Notes: generated from the letters alone by a model not told the origin. Shown: positions 51,039 through 60,086, numbered from the stretch's first letter. The stretch is 64,000 nucleotides of DNA from Hyphomonas neptunium ATCC 15444 (GCF_000013025.1 NC_008358.1:310001-374000); one strand, 5' to 3'. A program made the numbers and translations.

Positions 51039-51085
51039 CCTCTCCCGCTCAGCGGGAGAGGAGGGGCCCATCGCAAAGCGATGGG
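51039..51085. repeat. REP-like double hairpin between ybaB and recR
   Basis: Two adjacent hairpins: CCTCTCCCGC-TCA-GCGGGAGAGG (51039-51061) and CCCATCGC-AAA-GCGATGGG (51067-51085), followed by G-rich AGGTGAGGG. The second resembles the CCCATCCC hairpin at 62030, so this is probably a small dispersed palindrome family. Confidence 0.55.
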
Positions 51086-51107
51086 AGGTGAGGGCCTTCC
51101 CTCTTCC

Positions 51108-51431
51108 CTAAAACGGCAGCTTGAACCCCGGCAGCATCCCGCCAAACCCGGCCGTGGCCGTCTTCATCGCGTCTTCCATCGCCTGGTCCAGCCGCTTGCG
51201 CGCGTCCGAATGGGCTGCCTTGATCAGGTCTTCCACGATCTCCGGATCGTCCCCCATCAGGCTTTTGTCGATGGTTACCGAGATCAGCTCGCCCTTGCCG
51301 CGCAGCTTCACGCGCACAAGGCCGGCCCCGGCAACGCCGTCGGCTTCGGTATTCTCGATTTTCTGCTGCACTTCCGCCATCTTGGCCTGCATGGCCTGGG
51401 CTTGCTGCATGATCTGGGCGAGGTCTTTCAT
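51108..51431 (-). CDS. ybaB: nucleoid-associated protein YbaB/EbfC
   Basis: DNA-binding protein of 107 residues. Coiled N-terminal helix (MKDLAQIMQQAQAMQAKMAEVQQKI), central sheet (VRVKLRGKGELISVTIDKSLM) and C-terminal helix (LIKAAHSDARKRLDQAMEDAMKTAT). Dimer that bends DNA. Lies 16 bp after dnaX, as in most bacteria. Confidence 0.95.
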   Translation of the reverse strand: MKDLAQIMQQAQAMQAKMAEVQQKIENTEADGVAGAGLVRVKLRGKGELISVTIDKSLMGDDPEIVEDLIKAAHSDARKRLDQAMEDAMKTATAGFGGMLPGFKLPF

Positions 51432-51447
51432 GGTGATCGGGTCTCCG

Positions 51448-53184
51448 TCAGGCCGGCCGGCGGGTTTTCAAGGGTATAACGTTGCTGGTCACATCGCCCT
51501 CGCCGCCCTCCATTTCAAGCAGTTCAGGCGGATCTTCTACATCCAGGATGATGGCGCCGGGTATCAGGGCCAGCGCGGCTGCCACCCGTGGGTCCTGTTT
51601 GGCGCTCTCGATCCGCTCGGCCTTTTCTCGCCGCTCCCGCTCGCGCACCGACTCGGTATCGGTGTCGGCTTCCTCCACGCTCCAGTCGAGATCGCTATAG
51701 GTTTCCAGGAAGATTTTCAGCCGCCCCAACAGCCCCTGCGGCGCCCCCGGCGCCAGCGCGCAGGCAAGCTTTCCGGGTTCAAAATGCGAAGGCCGCACAA
51801 ACCGCTCGGTATCCACCTGCAGCCCCACCTCGCGCGCGGCCACCATGATGGCGATCATGTCGGCAAAGCTCTCTATGCCGCCGGGCGCCTGCGGCGGTGC
51901 CTTAAGGGGCGGATTATCCTTTCCCGGCGGACGGGACCCCTCGGCTATCATCCGGGCCGCTTCTTCCGGCGACGGAAGGGTAGAGGCCGCCGCCAGCCGC
52001 AGGATCACCATGTTCAGCGCGGTTGCCGGGTCGGGCGCCACCTGAAGGTCGCCGTAGCCAGAGAGCAACAGCTGCCAGTTGCGCGCGGCCTGCGCGGGCG
52101 TCAGGCGCTGGGCCAGCGCTCTGGTGCGGTTTGCCCAGTCGGCCGGGCCGGCCTGCGTCCAGTCGTCGCCGGTTGCCTGCGCCACGGAAATATCGGCTGC
52201 AATATCAAGGATGTCCTTCAGGATCACTGCCGGATCAGCCCCGCCCGCCACCTGCTCGCGCACTTCGGCGAGCGCCCCTTTGGCGTCGCCGCCAACGGCT
52301 TTCTCCACCGCGTCCAGCAGCCGCGCCCGGTCGCCCAGTCCCAGCATCGCGCGCACTGCCGCGCCGCTGACTTCCTCGCCGTCCGTAGTCTGAACAATGC
52401 CCTGATCGAGCAGCGACAGCCCGTCGCGCACAGAGCCTTCGGCTGCCCGCGCAATCAGGGCGAGGGCTTCCTCGGAAACATTCGCCCCCTCGCTCTGCGC
52501 CACATTGCCAAGGTGGCGGGAAAGCTCGCCGCTATCGAGGCGTTTGAGATCAAACCGCTGGCAGCGCGAGAGAACCGTCACCGGCACCTTGCGGATCTCG
52601 GTCGTCGCAAAGATGAACTTCAGATGCGGCGGGGGTTCTTCCAGCGTCTTGAGCAGCGCGTTGAAGCTCGCATTCGACAGCATGTGAACTTCGTCGATGA
52701 TATAGACCTTGTAGCGAGCGGACACCGGCCCGTAGCGCGCCGAATCCAGCAAGTCGCGCATATCGGCGACGCCGGTGCGGGAGGCGGCGTCGAGCTCCAG
52801 CACATCAGGATGCCGACTCGCCATGATCGCGTCGCAATGCTCGCCCGGCGGGTCGAGATGGATGGAGGGGCCAGCCGCCTTGCCCTTCTTGCCCTTCGCA
52901 TCCGCCTTGGGCTCATAGTTCAGGCCGCGGGCCAGCAGGCGCGCCGTGGTCGTCTTGCCCACCCCGCGCACGCCCGTCAGCATGAAGCCATGGGCGATCC
53001 GGCCGGTTTCGAAGGCGTTGGACAGCGTGCGCACCATCGCTTCCTGGCCGATCAGGTCCTCAAAGCGGCGCGGGCGGTATTTCCGGGCCAGCACCTCATA
53101 GGTCTTGCCGGGCGCAGGCGCGTCCCCGCCCCCGAAAAGGGCGCCAGTGGCGTCATCGCCTGTGGAGGAATCGTCAGCGCTCAT
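51448..53184 (-). CDS. dnaX: DNA polymerase III subunit tau/gamma
   Basis: Clamp-loader ATPase of 578 residues. KYRPRRFEDLIGQEAMV, Walker A GVRGVGKTTTARL, Walker B VYIIDEVHMLSNASFNALLKTLEEPPPH (split at DEVHML), sensor 1 FIFATTEIRKVP. The zinc-finger region is reduced: only one Cys is seen (GEHCDAI), where many DnaX have four; alphaproteobacterial members often lack some of them. The C-terminal tau-specific part (DTERFVRPSHFEPGKL onward) is present. ATG 53184 is used; a TTG four codons earlier is an option. Confidence 0.95.
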   Translation of the reverse strand: MSADDSSTGDDATGALFGGGDAPAPGKTYEVLARKYRPRRFEDLIGQEAMVRTLSNAFETGRIAHGFMLTGVRGVGKTTTARLLARGLNYEPKADAKGKKGKAAGPSIHLDPPGEHCDAIMASRHPDVLELDAASRTGVADMRDLLDSARYGPVSARYKVYIIDEVHMLSNASFNALLKTLEEPPPHLKFIFATTEIRKVPVTVLSRCQRFDLKRLDSGELSRHLGNVAQSEGANVSEEALALIARAAEGSVRDGLSLLDQGIVQTTDGEEVSGAAVRAMLGLGDRARLLDAVEKAVGGDAKGALAEVREQVAGGADPAVILKDILDIAADISVAQATGDDWTQAGPADWANRTRALAQRLTPAQAARNWQLLLSGYGDLQVAPDPATALNMVILRLAAASTLPSPEEAARMIAEGSRPPGKDNPPLKAPPQAPGGIESFADMIAIMVAAREVGLQVDTERFVRPSHFEPGKLACALAPGAPQGLLGRLKIFLETYSDLDWSVEEADTDTESVRERERREKAERIESAKQDPRVAAALALIPGAIILDVEDPPELLEMEGGEGDVTSNVIPLKTRRPA

Positions 53185-53258
53185 GGGTCCGCCCAATCAT
53201 TAGCGGGGCAGGGCCCGAAGGGCAAAGGGCTTTAAACGGCAGCTCGTCTTAAGTGTCA

Positions 53259-53290
53259 CAAACTCCTTCTCCCAAGGGAGAAGGAGTTTG
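53259..53290 (-). terminator. long hairpin after nrdB
   Basis: CAAACTCCTTCTCCC / GGGAGAAGGAGTTTG with a 2-base AA centre: 15-bp perfect arms, 10 bases past the nrdB stop and 75 bp before dnaX on the same strand. On the minus strand it is followed by TGACACTTAAG. Likely nrdB terminator. Confidence 0.75.
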
Positions 53291-53299
53291 GAAGCATGA

Positions 53300-54337
53300 T
53301 CACTCCGCCGGAACAGTATCCGTGCCAGCGTTCTTGCGGGCGTCGAAGCGGCCCCAGACGCCATCGTCGCCGTGCCAGTCGCCCTTGGTGGCGCCCTTGG
53401 AATATTCGGTGGAGCGCTGCTCGAAGAAGTTGGCGTGCTCGACCCCGTTGAGGATTTCGGTCAGCCACGGGATCGGGTGTTTGGTCACGCCGTAGATCGG
53501 CTCGAGCTTGAGCTGGTTGAGGCGCCAGTCGGCGATGTAGCGGATGTAGTTCTTGATGTCGTCGGCCGTCATGCCTTCGACCGGGCCCATCTCGAAGGCC
53601 AGTTCGATGAACTTGTCTTCCAGCGCCACCACGGTGCGGCAACAGTCGCGGATACGCTCGCGCAGCTCATCCGTCATGACGCCGGTTTCGGCGCAGAAGG
53701 AATGGAACAGCTTGATCATGCCTTCGCAGTGGAGGCTCTCATCGCGGATCGACCAGGTGACGATCTGGCCCATGCCCTTCATCTTGTTGAAGCGCGGGAA
53801 GTTCATCAGCATCGCGAAGGAGGCAAACAGCTGCAGCCCTTCGGTGAAGGCGCCGAACACGGCCATCGAGACGGCGATGTCTTCATTCGTCTCGGTGCCG
53901 AACTGGCCGAGATAGTCGTGCTTTGCGGCCATCTCCTTGTATTCCATGAAGGCGGAGAATTCTGAATCCGGCATGCCGATGGTTTCCAGCAGCAGGGCAT
54001 AGGCCGCCACATGGATCGTCTCCATATTGGAGAAGGAGGCGAGCATCATGGACACTTCCACCGGCTTAAACAGCGGCATGTAGTGTTCCATATAGTTGGC
54101 GCCGACTTCGACATCCGACTGGGTGAAGAAGCGGAAGATCTGGGTCAGCAGGTTGCGCTCGGCGTCCGAGAGCTTCACCGCCCAGTCTTTACAGTCTTCG
54201 CCGAGGGGTACTTCCTCGGGCATCCAGTGAACCTGTTGCTGCTTCTTCCAGAACTCATAGGCCCACGGATAGCGGAACGGCTTGTAGGCATTGCTCGGCG
54301 TCAGCAGGCCGGGGCGGTCAGTGCTTACATTTGCCAT
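53300..54337 (-). CDS. nrdB: ribonucleotide reductase class Ia beta subunit
   Basis: Radical-bearing R2 subunit of 345 residues that, with NrdA, reduces NDPs to dNDPs. The di-iron ligands are in VEVGANYMEHYMP (Glu), MASFSNMETIHVAAYA (Glu, His), FTEGLQLFASFAMLMNF (Glu) and IRDESLHCEGMIKLFH (Glu, His); the YMEHY/VHAAY-type Tyr fits the radical site. nrdA is not adjacent. The 140 bp upstream carry an NrdR-box-like site. A long hairpin follows the stop. Confidence 0.95.
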   Translation of the reverse strand: MANVSTDRPGLLTPSNAYKPFRYPWAYEFWKKQQQVHWMPEEVPLGEDCKDWAVKLSDAERNLLTQIFRFFTQSDVEVGANYMEHYMPLFKPVEVSMMLASFSNMETIHVAAYALLLETIGMPDSEFSAFMEYKEMAAKHDYLGQFGTETNEDIAVSMAVFGAFTEGLQLFASFAMLMNFPRFNKMKGMGQIVTWSIRDESLHCEGMIKLFHSFCAETGVMTDELRERIRDCCRTVVALEDKFIELAFEMGPVEGMTADDIKNYIRYIADWRLNQLKLEPIYGVTKHPIPWLTEILNGVEHANFFEQRSTEYSKGATKGDWHGDDGVWGRFDARKNAGTDTVPAE

Positions 54338-54401
54338 GGGTCGGGCTCCATCAAGTCAGGCGTCTGCGGGGCCAGCGAATCTGGCCTTCGGGACATTCAA
54401 C

Positions 54402-54417
54402 ACACCACATATAGTGC
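54402..54417. promoter_or_regulatory. NrdR box upstream of nrdB
   Basis: ACACCACATATAGTGC matches 13 of 16 bases of the NrdR consensus (acaCwAtATaTwGtgt) and is 65-80 bp before the start codon. NrdR boxes usually come in pairs about 31 bp apart; no good second copy is seen. Confidence 0.55.
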
Positions 54418-54479
54418 TTAAAATAGGTAAACGCCGCAAGATGTGCATATCATCGCAGCGGCGCAAACTCACAGGAAAC

Positions 54480-55775
54480 CTAAGCCCGTCCGCCCCTGGG
54501 CACCGACACCGCGCGCAGGCCGAGACGATAGAGCGCGGCCTGGGCGAGTTCCAGGTCGGCCTGGGTGTGGCACAGGAAGACGGCGCGTTCGATCTTCGAG
54601 TCCGGCCAGTTGAGCAGGTATTGCTGGGCAGTCTGGATCAGGCCTTGCGCGCGCTCATGCGGGCTCTCCCCGCCGCTGCGCGTGCCGAAGAGGGGGATCA
54701 GCACGGATTTGAGCGCCTTTTTCGGGCTCATCTTTGCGCCGAACCGGTTGTTCTCCGCATCGATGGTCGCCAGCGCGTTGCCGACGCATTTGCGATAGGC
54801 CCCGATGAGGCGGTAGCCCCGGCCCGGCTCGCCCTGATAGGCGGCCGTGTGGACCAGAAGGCGGACCTTGTTGGTTTTGCGCAGCATGCCCGGCTCGGTG
54901 AGAAGGGCGGTGGCCGGCTCAACCCCGGTGCGCAGCTGGTGGCCACCGGCGCGCTGGGCCAGCAGGCGGGCGATCATGTCGTCGCGTACAAATCCGTGCC
55001 GGTCGCGCTTGGAGCCGAGATAGCGGATCGCCGCCGACACCGAGGCTTCATGGAAACGGCCAAATTCCATCCGGGTGTTTTCCGGGTTCACCCAGACATC
55101 AATGTCGTCAATGTCGGCGAGGTCTCCGGTCACCAGCTCGATCAGCTTGGAAGGCTTGGGGCCCTGCGGGCCGACCCGGTAGGAGATGTAGCGCCGGTCG
55201 GGAATGATGCGGCCGGGCAGGGAGACTTCCATGCCGGGCATCAGCGTGTGGACGAGGCTGTCCGTGCTCGGATTGTCCAGGCTGTTACGGACATGCGTGC
55301 GCAGCAAGGTGCGGCAGTCTTCGATCACCTGCTGGCGCGAGATGCCCCCGCGCGCTTCAAGTTCATAGTCGACCGCGCGCATGCCGGAGATGGAGAAAGG
55401 CGCCGTGGAGCGGGCATGGCGCAGGATAACCGTGCCCGCCCGTCGCGCCGTCTGGCGGATGCCGAGTTCGAAGAACACGTCGGGCGAGCCGAGGGTGACG
55501 TCCGCAATCACCACATCGGCCTCCAGCAGGTTCTCGATCATCTCCTTATGGATGAGGCCGGAACGGCTCACCCGGTCGGCGCGGATGATGTCGAGGTTCA
55601 GATCCTCGATGACCGGGCGGATGAGATCTTCAAACACCGCGTCAAAGTCTGGCGCCTGGCTGTCTTCATCGCTGGCCGGATAGGGCAGGATGACGAAACA
55701 GCGCCGCCCGGTCTGTGTCTTGCCTTCAAGCTCGGAGGGTCTCTCCGGGCCTTGTGTCTTTCCCTCGAACGCCAT
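54480..55775 (-). CDS. NDT/TIR-like domain fused to a divergent macro domain
   Basis: Protein of about 431 residues, not assigned to a named family. N-terminal domain (~25-140) is a Rossmann-like fold of the nucleoside deoxyribosyltransferase/TIR-like group: CFVILPYPASDED, DAVFEDLIRPVIEDL, DIIRADRVSRSGLIHKEMIENLLEADVVIAD (two blocks), FFELGIRQTARRAGTVIL; the Glu of FELG aligns with the NDT catalytic Glu. The C-terminal half (~212-425) reads as a macro domain: IELVTGDLADIDDIDVWVNPEN, ASVSAAIRYLG, VRLLVHTAAYQGEPGRGY, SVLIPLFGTRSGG. No signal peptide. Start ATG 55775 is chosen; the frame is open to a GTG at 55862. No partner gene is coupled to it. Confidence 0.6.
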   Translation of the reverse strand: MAFEGKTQGPERPSELEGKTQTGRRCFVILPYPASDEDSQAPDFDAVFEDLIRPVIEDLNLDIIRADRVSRSGLIHKEMIENLLEADVVIADVTLGSPDVFFELGIRQTARRAGTVILRHARSTAPFSISGMRAVDYELEARGGISRQQVIEDCRTLLRTHVRNSLDNPSTDSLVHTLMPGMEVSLPGRIIPDRRYISYRVGPQGPKPSKLIELVTGDLADIDDIDVWVNPENTRMEFGRFHEASVSAAIRYLGSKRDRHGFVRDDMIARLLAQRAGGHQLRTGVEPATALLTEPGMLRKTNKVRLLVHTAAYQGEPGRGYRLIGAYRKCVGNALATIDAENNRFGAKMSPKKALKSVLIPLFGTRSGGESPHERAQGLIQTAQQYLLNWPDSKIERAVFLCHTQADLELAQAALYRLGLRAVSVPRGGRA

Positions 55776-56021
55776 TCCCACGAAGCCCTGCCTCTTGCCG
55801 TCACTGCCGACGCCGCCCCCAGGCACACACGTTGCCCGCCCGGACTGGCGTGTCCGGGGCACCCTCAGTCAAACGAAACTATGAGCGGCAGAAGCTGGCA
55901 AGGCAGGATCGGGCCGGGTTTGCGGCCCGCGCGGAAGCGGCGGCGCTAGTGCGCTGTTTCGCGATGGATTCGAGGCAGATTATAATTGCGTAAGGTTGGC
56001 AAATGCCTGTTTCCGCGCCGC

Positions 56022-56948
56022 CTATTCGCCCACGCGGCGGGCAGGCACGGGAAGGGCGCAGATGTCCAGCACCTTGGGCGGGACATAGGCGAGCGCGGCG
56101 ATGCCGGAATAGTCGCGCTTGGACTCCTTGAGGGCGTCCCATGTGGCAGAGGGCGTCTGCATCACATCATAGGCCGGGCGGTTCTCCACCGGAATATCGG
56201 CGGCCATGCGGGCAGAGCGGATCTGGTTTTCTGCGAGTTTCGAGCGGCGATACTGGCTGATCTGATGGGCGAGTTCGGTGTCTTCGCCAAACAGGGCGTT
56301 CATCTCTTCTTCTGTTGACGGATCAACGCGGGGCAGGCGGTGAATGAATTCCATGCCATCGATCACCCGCCCGAAAACGGTGTAGTTGCGGTCCAGATAG
56401 CGCCGGGGCTGGAGGGGGACGAAGATTTCGGTGGAGCCGCTTTCGGGGTTGTTGTCGCGGGCCATGCCGAGGGCGCCGGGGCAGTTGAGCAGCCATTCCC
56501 TGCCGCCCTCGCGGCCGACGGCAAAGCCGTCGCGGTGGCCCACTTCAGCGGCATAGAGATCGCCATTGCCCTGGGGCACAAAGCCGTCTGCGGGGATCTC
56601 GCGTTCGGCTTCGAAGGGCAGGGTGGGCCAGGCGGCAACGGACATCGGAAACTCCCGGCCAGCCTGGGCAACATGGCCTTCGACGACGCGGTAGAAATAT
56701 TCCCCGTCATAGAAGCCTTCGCGCACCGCTTCGCGGATCTGCGCGGCATGCGCCGGGGCGGCTTCTGGGTAAAGCTCGATGGCGACGGTGCCGGTCTCCA
56801 GCGTGACAAGGACGAGATTTTCCGGGTCAACCGCGCGCCAATCCTGGACAGGCGGGGTCACCGCCGGGACAGTTTCGGACAATCCGGGCGGCGCGGCGGC
56901 GCTGGCAGCACAGACGAGGGCAGCGGCGAAAGACAGGGCGCGTTTCAT
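56022..56948 (-). CDS. periplasmic cyclophilin-type peptidyl-prolyl isomerase
   Basis: Exported PPIase of about 308 residues: signal (MKRALSFAAALVCAASAAA), cyclophilin domain (LVTLETGTVAIELYPEAAPAHAAQIREAVREGFYDGEYFYRVVEGHVAQAG in two blocks, LGMARDNNPESGSTEIFVPL, YTVFGRVIDGMEFIHRLP) and a C-terminal extension of ~90 residues. The active-site region is divergent (QAGREFP, and no FxxQF), so activity may be reduced. Start at ATG 56948; the frame stays open further upstream without a signal. It ends 246 bp after the NDT/macro gene start. Confidence 0.85.
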   Translation of the reverse strand: MKRALSFAAALVCAASAAAPPGLSETVPAVTPPVQDWRAVDPENLVLVTLETGTVAIELYPEAAPAHAAQIREAVREGFYDGEYFYRVVEGHVAQAGREFPMSVAAWPTLPFEAEREIPADGFVPQGNGDLYAAEVGHRDGFAVGREGGREWLLNCPGALGMARDNNPESGSTEIFVPLQPRRYLDRNYTVFGRVIDGMEFIHRLPRVDPSTEEEMNALFGEDTELAHQISQYRRSKLAENQIRSARMAADIPVENRPAYDVMQTPSATWDALKESKRDYSGIAALAYVPPKVLDICALPVPARRVGE

Positions 56949-57176
56949 GCCGGCAACTGTCTGCGAGGGCAGGGCGCGCGTCAATGCCGGCGGCCGGCGT
57001 AAACATCCCCGCTGCAATCACGGCGCGCAGATCGGCTTCGTTTCGCCTGCGGGGAGAGATTCCGAATTCCTTTATCCTCACAAGGCGTTGTGCCGGTGTG
57101 TTGCCGCACATTTAACGGTTGCGCTGAGGGCCTGTTTCCGCAATCTCTCGGTTATCATTGAGAGGGGTCTTGAACT

Positions 57177-60086
57177 GTGCGGGCTGGATTTACCGCAGCG
57201 ATCGCTGCGCTTTTTGTATTGGTTTCAGCCTGCGGCGGCGGCGGTGGCAGCGGTGCACCGGCCGGGGATGGTGGACCCGGAAATGGCGGTGGCGGCAATG
57301 GCGGCCCGCCGCCAGCTGCCAACCAGCCCCCCTCTGCGGATGCCGGTGAAAACTTCTCCGGCAGCATCGATCCGGTCGGGCATGTCCTCAATGGCGAAGC
57401 GAGCCGCGATCCGGAAGGCGGGAGCCTTACCTTCGCCTGGTTTGTGCGGGACCAGCCGGAAGGCGCCAACGCTGCAATTCTGGAACCCGATCAGAGTATT
57501 GCGCGGCTGCGGGCGGAGGTGCCTGGCCGTTACCGCATAGAATTGAATGTGACCGATCCGCAGGGCGGCTCATCGGCCGACACTGTTGAACTCGTACTTT
57601 ATAATGATGCGCCAGAGGCGGTTGCGGAGGCGTCCTCCATGATGCCGGCTATCGCCGATGAAGTCTTGCTGGACGCGACAGGGTCGAGCGATCCCAACGG
57701 GCATGCGTTGACCTATTCCTGGACCCTCACAGGCGCGCCTGCCTCTTCGGGGGTTCTGGCCTCTTATTCGGGCGCAGTTGTCCCGCTGCAATTCGACGTG
57801 GAGGGGGAATACCGGTTCCGTCTGACGGTAAGCGATGGATATGAGACGCAGTCTACGGATCTGGGACCCATTCTGGTTTCGCTCTTTTCGATGCGAACAC
57901 TGAACACGCCCTTTGAACATGTTGCCATTCAGCCAGGCGGCGGAAAAGTCGTTACGGTTTCCGGACGCACACTTGCCGTGCGTGATCAAGGCGGTAACGA
58001 ATTGGCGTTGATGTCCTTGCCATCGGCGGCCACGGGTATTGCGGTCTCTCCCAATGGCGAATTTGCGGCCGCCGCGCATGATGGGTCTCTGACCTTCATA
58101 GATCTCACGGCATTTGCCGTTCTTGCCACATATGACACGGCGTGGGCCATCGACGGCATGTTTATCGACAATGGCGGTGTAGCGCATCTGCTTCCCGGCG
58201 TTTCATACTGGGCGAACATACTGTCTATAAATTCTGTAAACGGAACAACTCAGGAATTCAGTGGCGGTTTTCTTTACTCTGGCACGCAAGTAAAAATACA
58301 TCCATCAGGCGGCAAGGCATATTATGCGATGCAAGATGTTTCGCCCTCGGACATTGGCCGCATAAACATAGGCACAGGAAGTGCAAGCCTCGCCTATGAC
58401 TCGCCTTATCATGGAGATCTTCCGTTCTGCGGAAAGCTCTGGATGTCCGCCGACGGTTCCCAGATACTTACCGGGTGCGGTGTGATTGTGCGGGCGACGG
58501 ACGACCCCTCCACAGACATGACATATGTTGCGACACTGCCGGACATTCAAGTCGATTATCCTGATCAGCCAGGGCCAATCGTGGACGCGGTTCAGAGCCT
58601 CAATACCGGCCTTTGGTATGTGCTTTATCAAGCCAACGCCGACGTCGCCCGAGAGATCAGGATTTATGATCCCGTTATGGCGCGATTGCTGGATGTGATA
58701 GATTTGCCGGTCGCGCCTGGCCCCGGTGGTCAACAGCTCCTGGCCAAGGCCATCTGGACCAGCAGCGCGGACGACACCCTTCATGTGTTGGCGCAGGACG
58801 ATGCGGGAGATCCGCAGGCGTACTATCTTTTGAGCACACGATCTGTTTCTCCCGGCGATTTGGATTATGCGCCGGTCGTGGCTCTGCAGAAATACTCCGC
58901 AGGCCGGACCGGTGAGGAAATCGTCCTTGATGCCAGTCGAAGCTACGATCCGGAGGGGCAGTCGCTGTCTTATGTATGGCGCCTTGTCTCCCAACCTGGG
59001 TTGAGCCCAGTTGCGCCTGCCGGAATGCGGTCACCTGTGTTGAGCTTCACCCCTGCGGAAAGTGGAACATATGTGTTCGATGTAACCGCGAGCGATGGCG
59101 AAAAATCCAGCCAGCCTAAAACGGCAACCGTTCATGTGGCCGCTCCTGCAGACCCGTTGGTCAACCGCCTGTCAGGGTTTGTAATCGATGCGGAGTATTC
59201 CAAATCACTGAATACTTTGGCTTACATACTTCAGGACCGGCCGGAACTGGTATTGCTCTCCATTGACGGGTTTGCCGAGCAGCGTGTTCCATTGCCGCGC
59301 GTGGCCGAAAGTATTGGCCTTGCGCCCGATGGGCGCTCATTGGCAGTATCTCACCCTGGACTGGTATCGCTGGTGGATCTGGAAACCGGCACCGTTGCCG
59401 ACACACAGGAGCATTCCGGTGGTCAGGGAGATGTCGTGCTTGATGCGCGTAATCACGCGCATTTAGTCCAAATTCTTGGAAATGTTCGTACTCTTACATC
59501 AGTTGATTTTGCAAATGATGTAGTTCTCAGTTCCGTGGAGCCCTTTGGGCTGCCGCCGCTGCGCCTGCATCCCAATGGGCGTTGGGTCTACACGCCTGAT
59601 GGTGGGCTCTCACCGGGCACCTTCCACAAATGGGATGTTTCCGGAATGCCGGCCGCCTTTATAAGGGCCGCCTGGGATCTGGGGCCGGTGTTCATTGGTG
59701 GAACCTTCTGGTTCAGCGAAGACGGCGAGAGCTTCCTGACCGTTGCGGGCGAGAGGTATGTTTCTTCTGATGATCCCGATACGGACATGAATCTGATCGA
59801 CAACCTTCCGCCCGGTACAATCGCGAACGCGGCAGATCATTCCGTTGAAGCAGGCCTGTGGGCAATCGGATATACCACGGGCGCGCCGACCGGTTTCGTC
59901 GGCTACTTCCGGGATAGCGATTTGCAGGAGATGACCACCGTGTCTGTCGTTGGTCCGCCGACAGACAGCGCCGCGCGGGCAAGGGCCAGCTGGGTCTTCC
60001 TGTCAGAAGACGGGGAAACGACGGTTATTCTGTCGGAAGCAGATGTCAGTGAAGACATCTACTCTGTGCAGGTGGAAGGTCCGTGA
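57177..60086 (+). CDS. large PKD-domain lipoprotein with internal duplication
   Basis: Surface-type lipoprotein of 969 residues: signal with lipobox LVSAC (C19), Gly-rich linker, three PKD/Ig-like domains (~50-140, ~143-235, ~565-650; each with LDASxSxDPEG-like loops) and two beta-propeller-like regions (~240-555, ~655-969). Corresponding motifs repeat at an offset of ~423 residues (FAAAAHDGSLTFIDL / LAVSHPGLVSLVDL; KIHPSGGKAYY / RLHPNGRWVY), so PKD2+propeller was duplicated. GTG start after GAGAGGGG. Base composition is visibly more A/T-rich than its neighbours, a possible sign of transfer. Confidence 0.8.
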   Translation: MRAGFTAAIAALFVLVSACGGGGGSGAPAGDGGPGNGGGGNGGPPPAANQPPSADAGENFSGSIDPVGHVLNGEASRDPEGGSLTFAWFVRDQPEGANAAILEPDQSIARLRAEVPGRYRIELNVTDPQGGSSADTVELVLYNDAPEAVAEASSMMPAIADEVLLDATGSSDPNGHALTYSWTLTGAPASSGVLASYSGAVVPLQFDVEGEYRFRLTVSDGYETQSTDLGPILVSLFSMRTLNTPFEHVAIQPGGGKVVTVSGRTLAVRDQGGNELALMSLPSAATGIAVSPNGEFAAAAHDGSLTFIDLTAFAVLATYDTAWAIDGMFIDNGGVAHLLPGVSYWANILSINSVNGTTQEFSGGFLYSGTQVKIHPSGGKAYYAMQDVSPSDIGRINIGTGSASLAYDSPYHGDLPFCGKLWMSADGSQILTGCGVIVRATDDPSTDMTYVATLPDIQVDYPDQPGPIVDAVQSLNTGLWYVLYQANADVAREIRIYDPVMARLLDVIDLPVAPGPGGQQLLAKAIWTSSADDTLHVLAQDDAGDPQAYYLLSTRSVSPGDLDYAPVVALQKYSAGRTGEEIVLDASRSYDPEGQSLSYVWRLVSQPGLSPVAPAGMRSPVLSFTPAESGTYVFDVTASDGEKSSQPKTATVHVAAPADPLVNRLSGFVIDAEYSKSLNTLAYILQDRPELVLLSIDGFAEQRVPLPRVAESIGLAPDGRSLAVSHPGLVSLVDLETGTVADTQEHSGGQGDVVLDARNHAHLVQILGNVRTLTSVDFANDVVLSSVEPFGLPPLRLHPNGRWVYTPDGGLSPGTFHKWDVSGMPAAFIRAAWDLGPVFIGGTFWFSEDGESFLTVAGERYVSSDDPDTDMNLIDNLPPGTIANAADHSVEAGLWAIGYTTGAPTGFVGYFRDSDLQEMTTVSVVGPPTDSAARARASWVFLSEDGETTVILSEADVSEDIYSVQVEGP

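Noticed and set aside
51121..53235. 704-codon plus-strand open frame across dnaX and the end of ybaB
   Set aside because: Antisense to dnaX and ybaB, which carry clear motifs; no domain recognised in the translation.
55979..55986. ATTATAAT as a promoter of the NDT/macro gene
   Set aside because: A good -10 match in both directions, but about 200 bp from the start and without a -35 at proper spacing.
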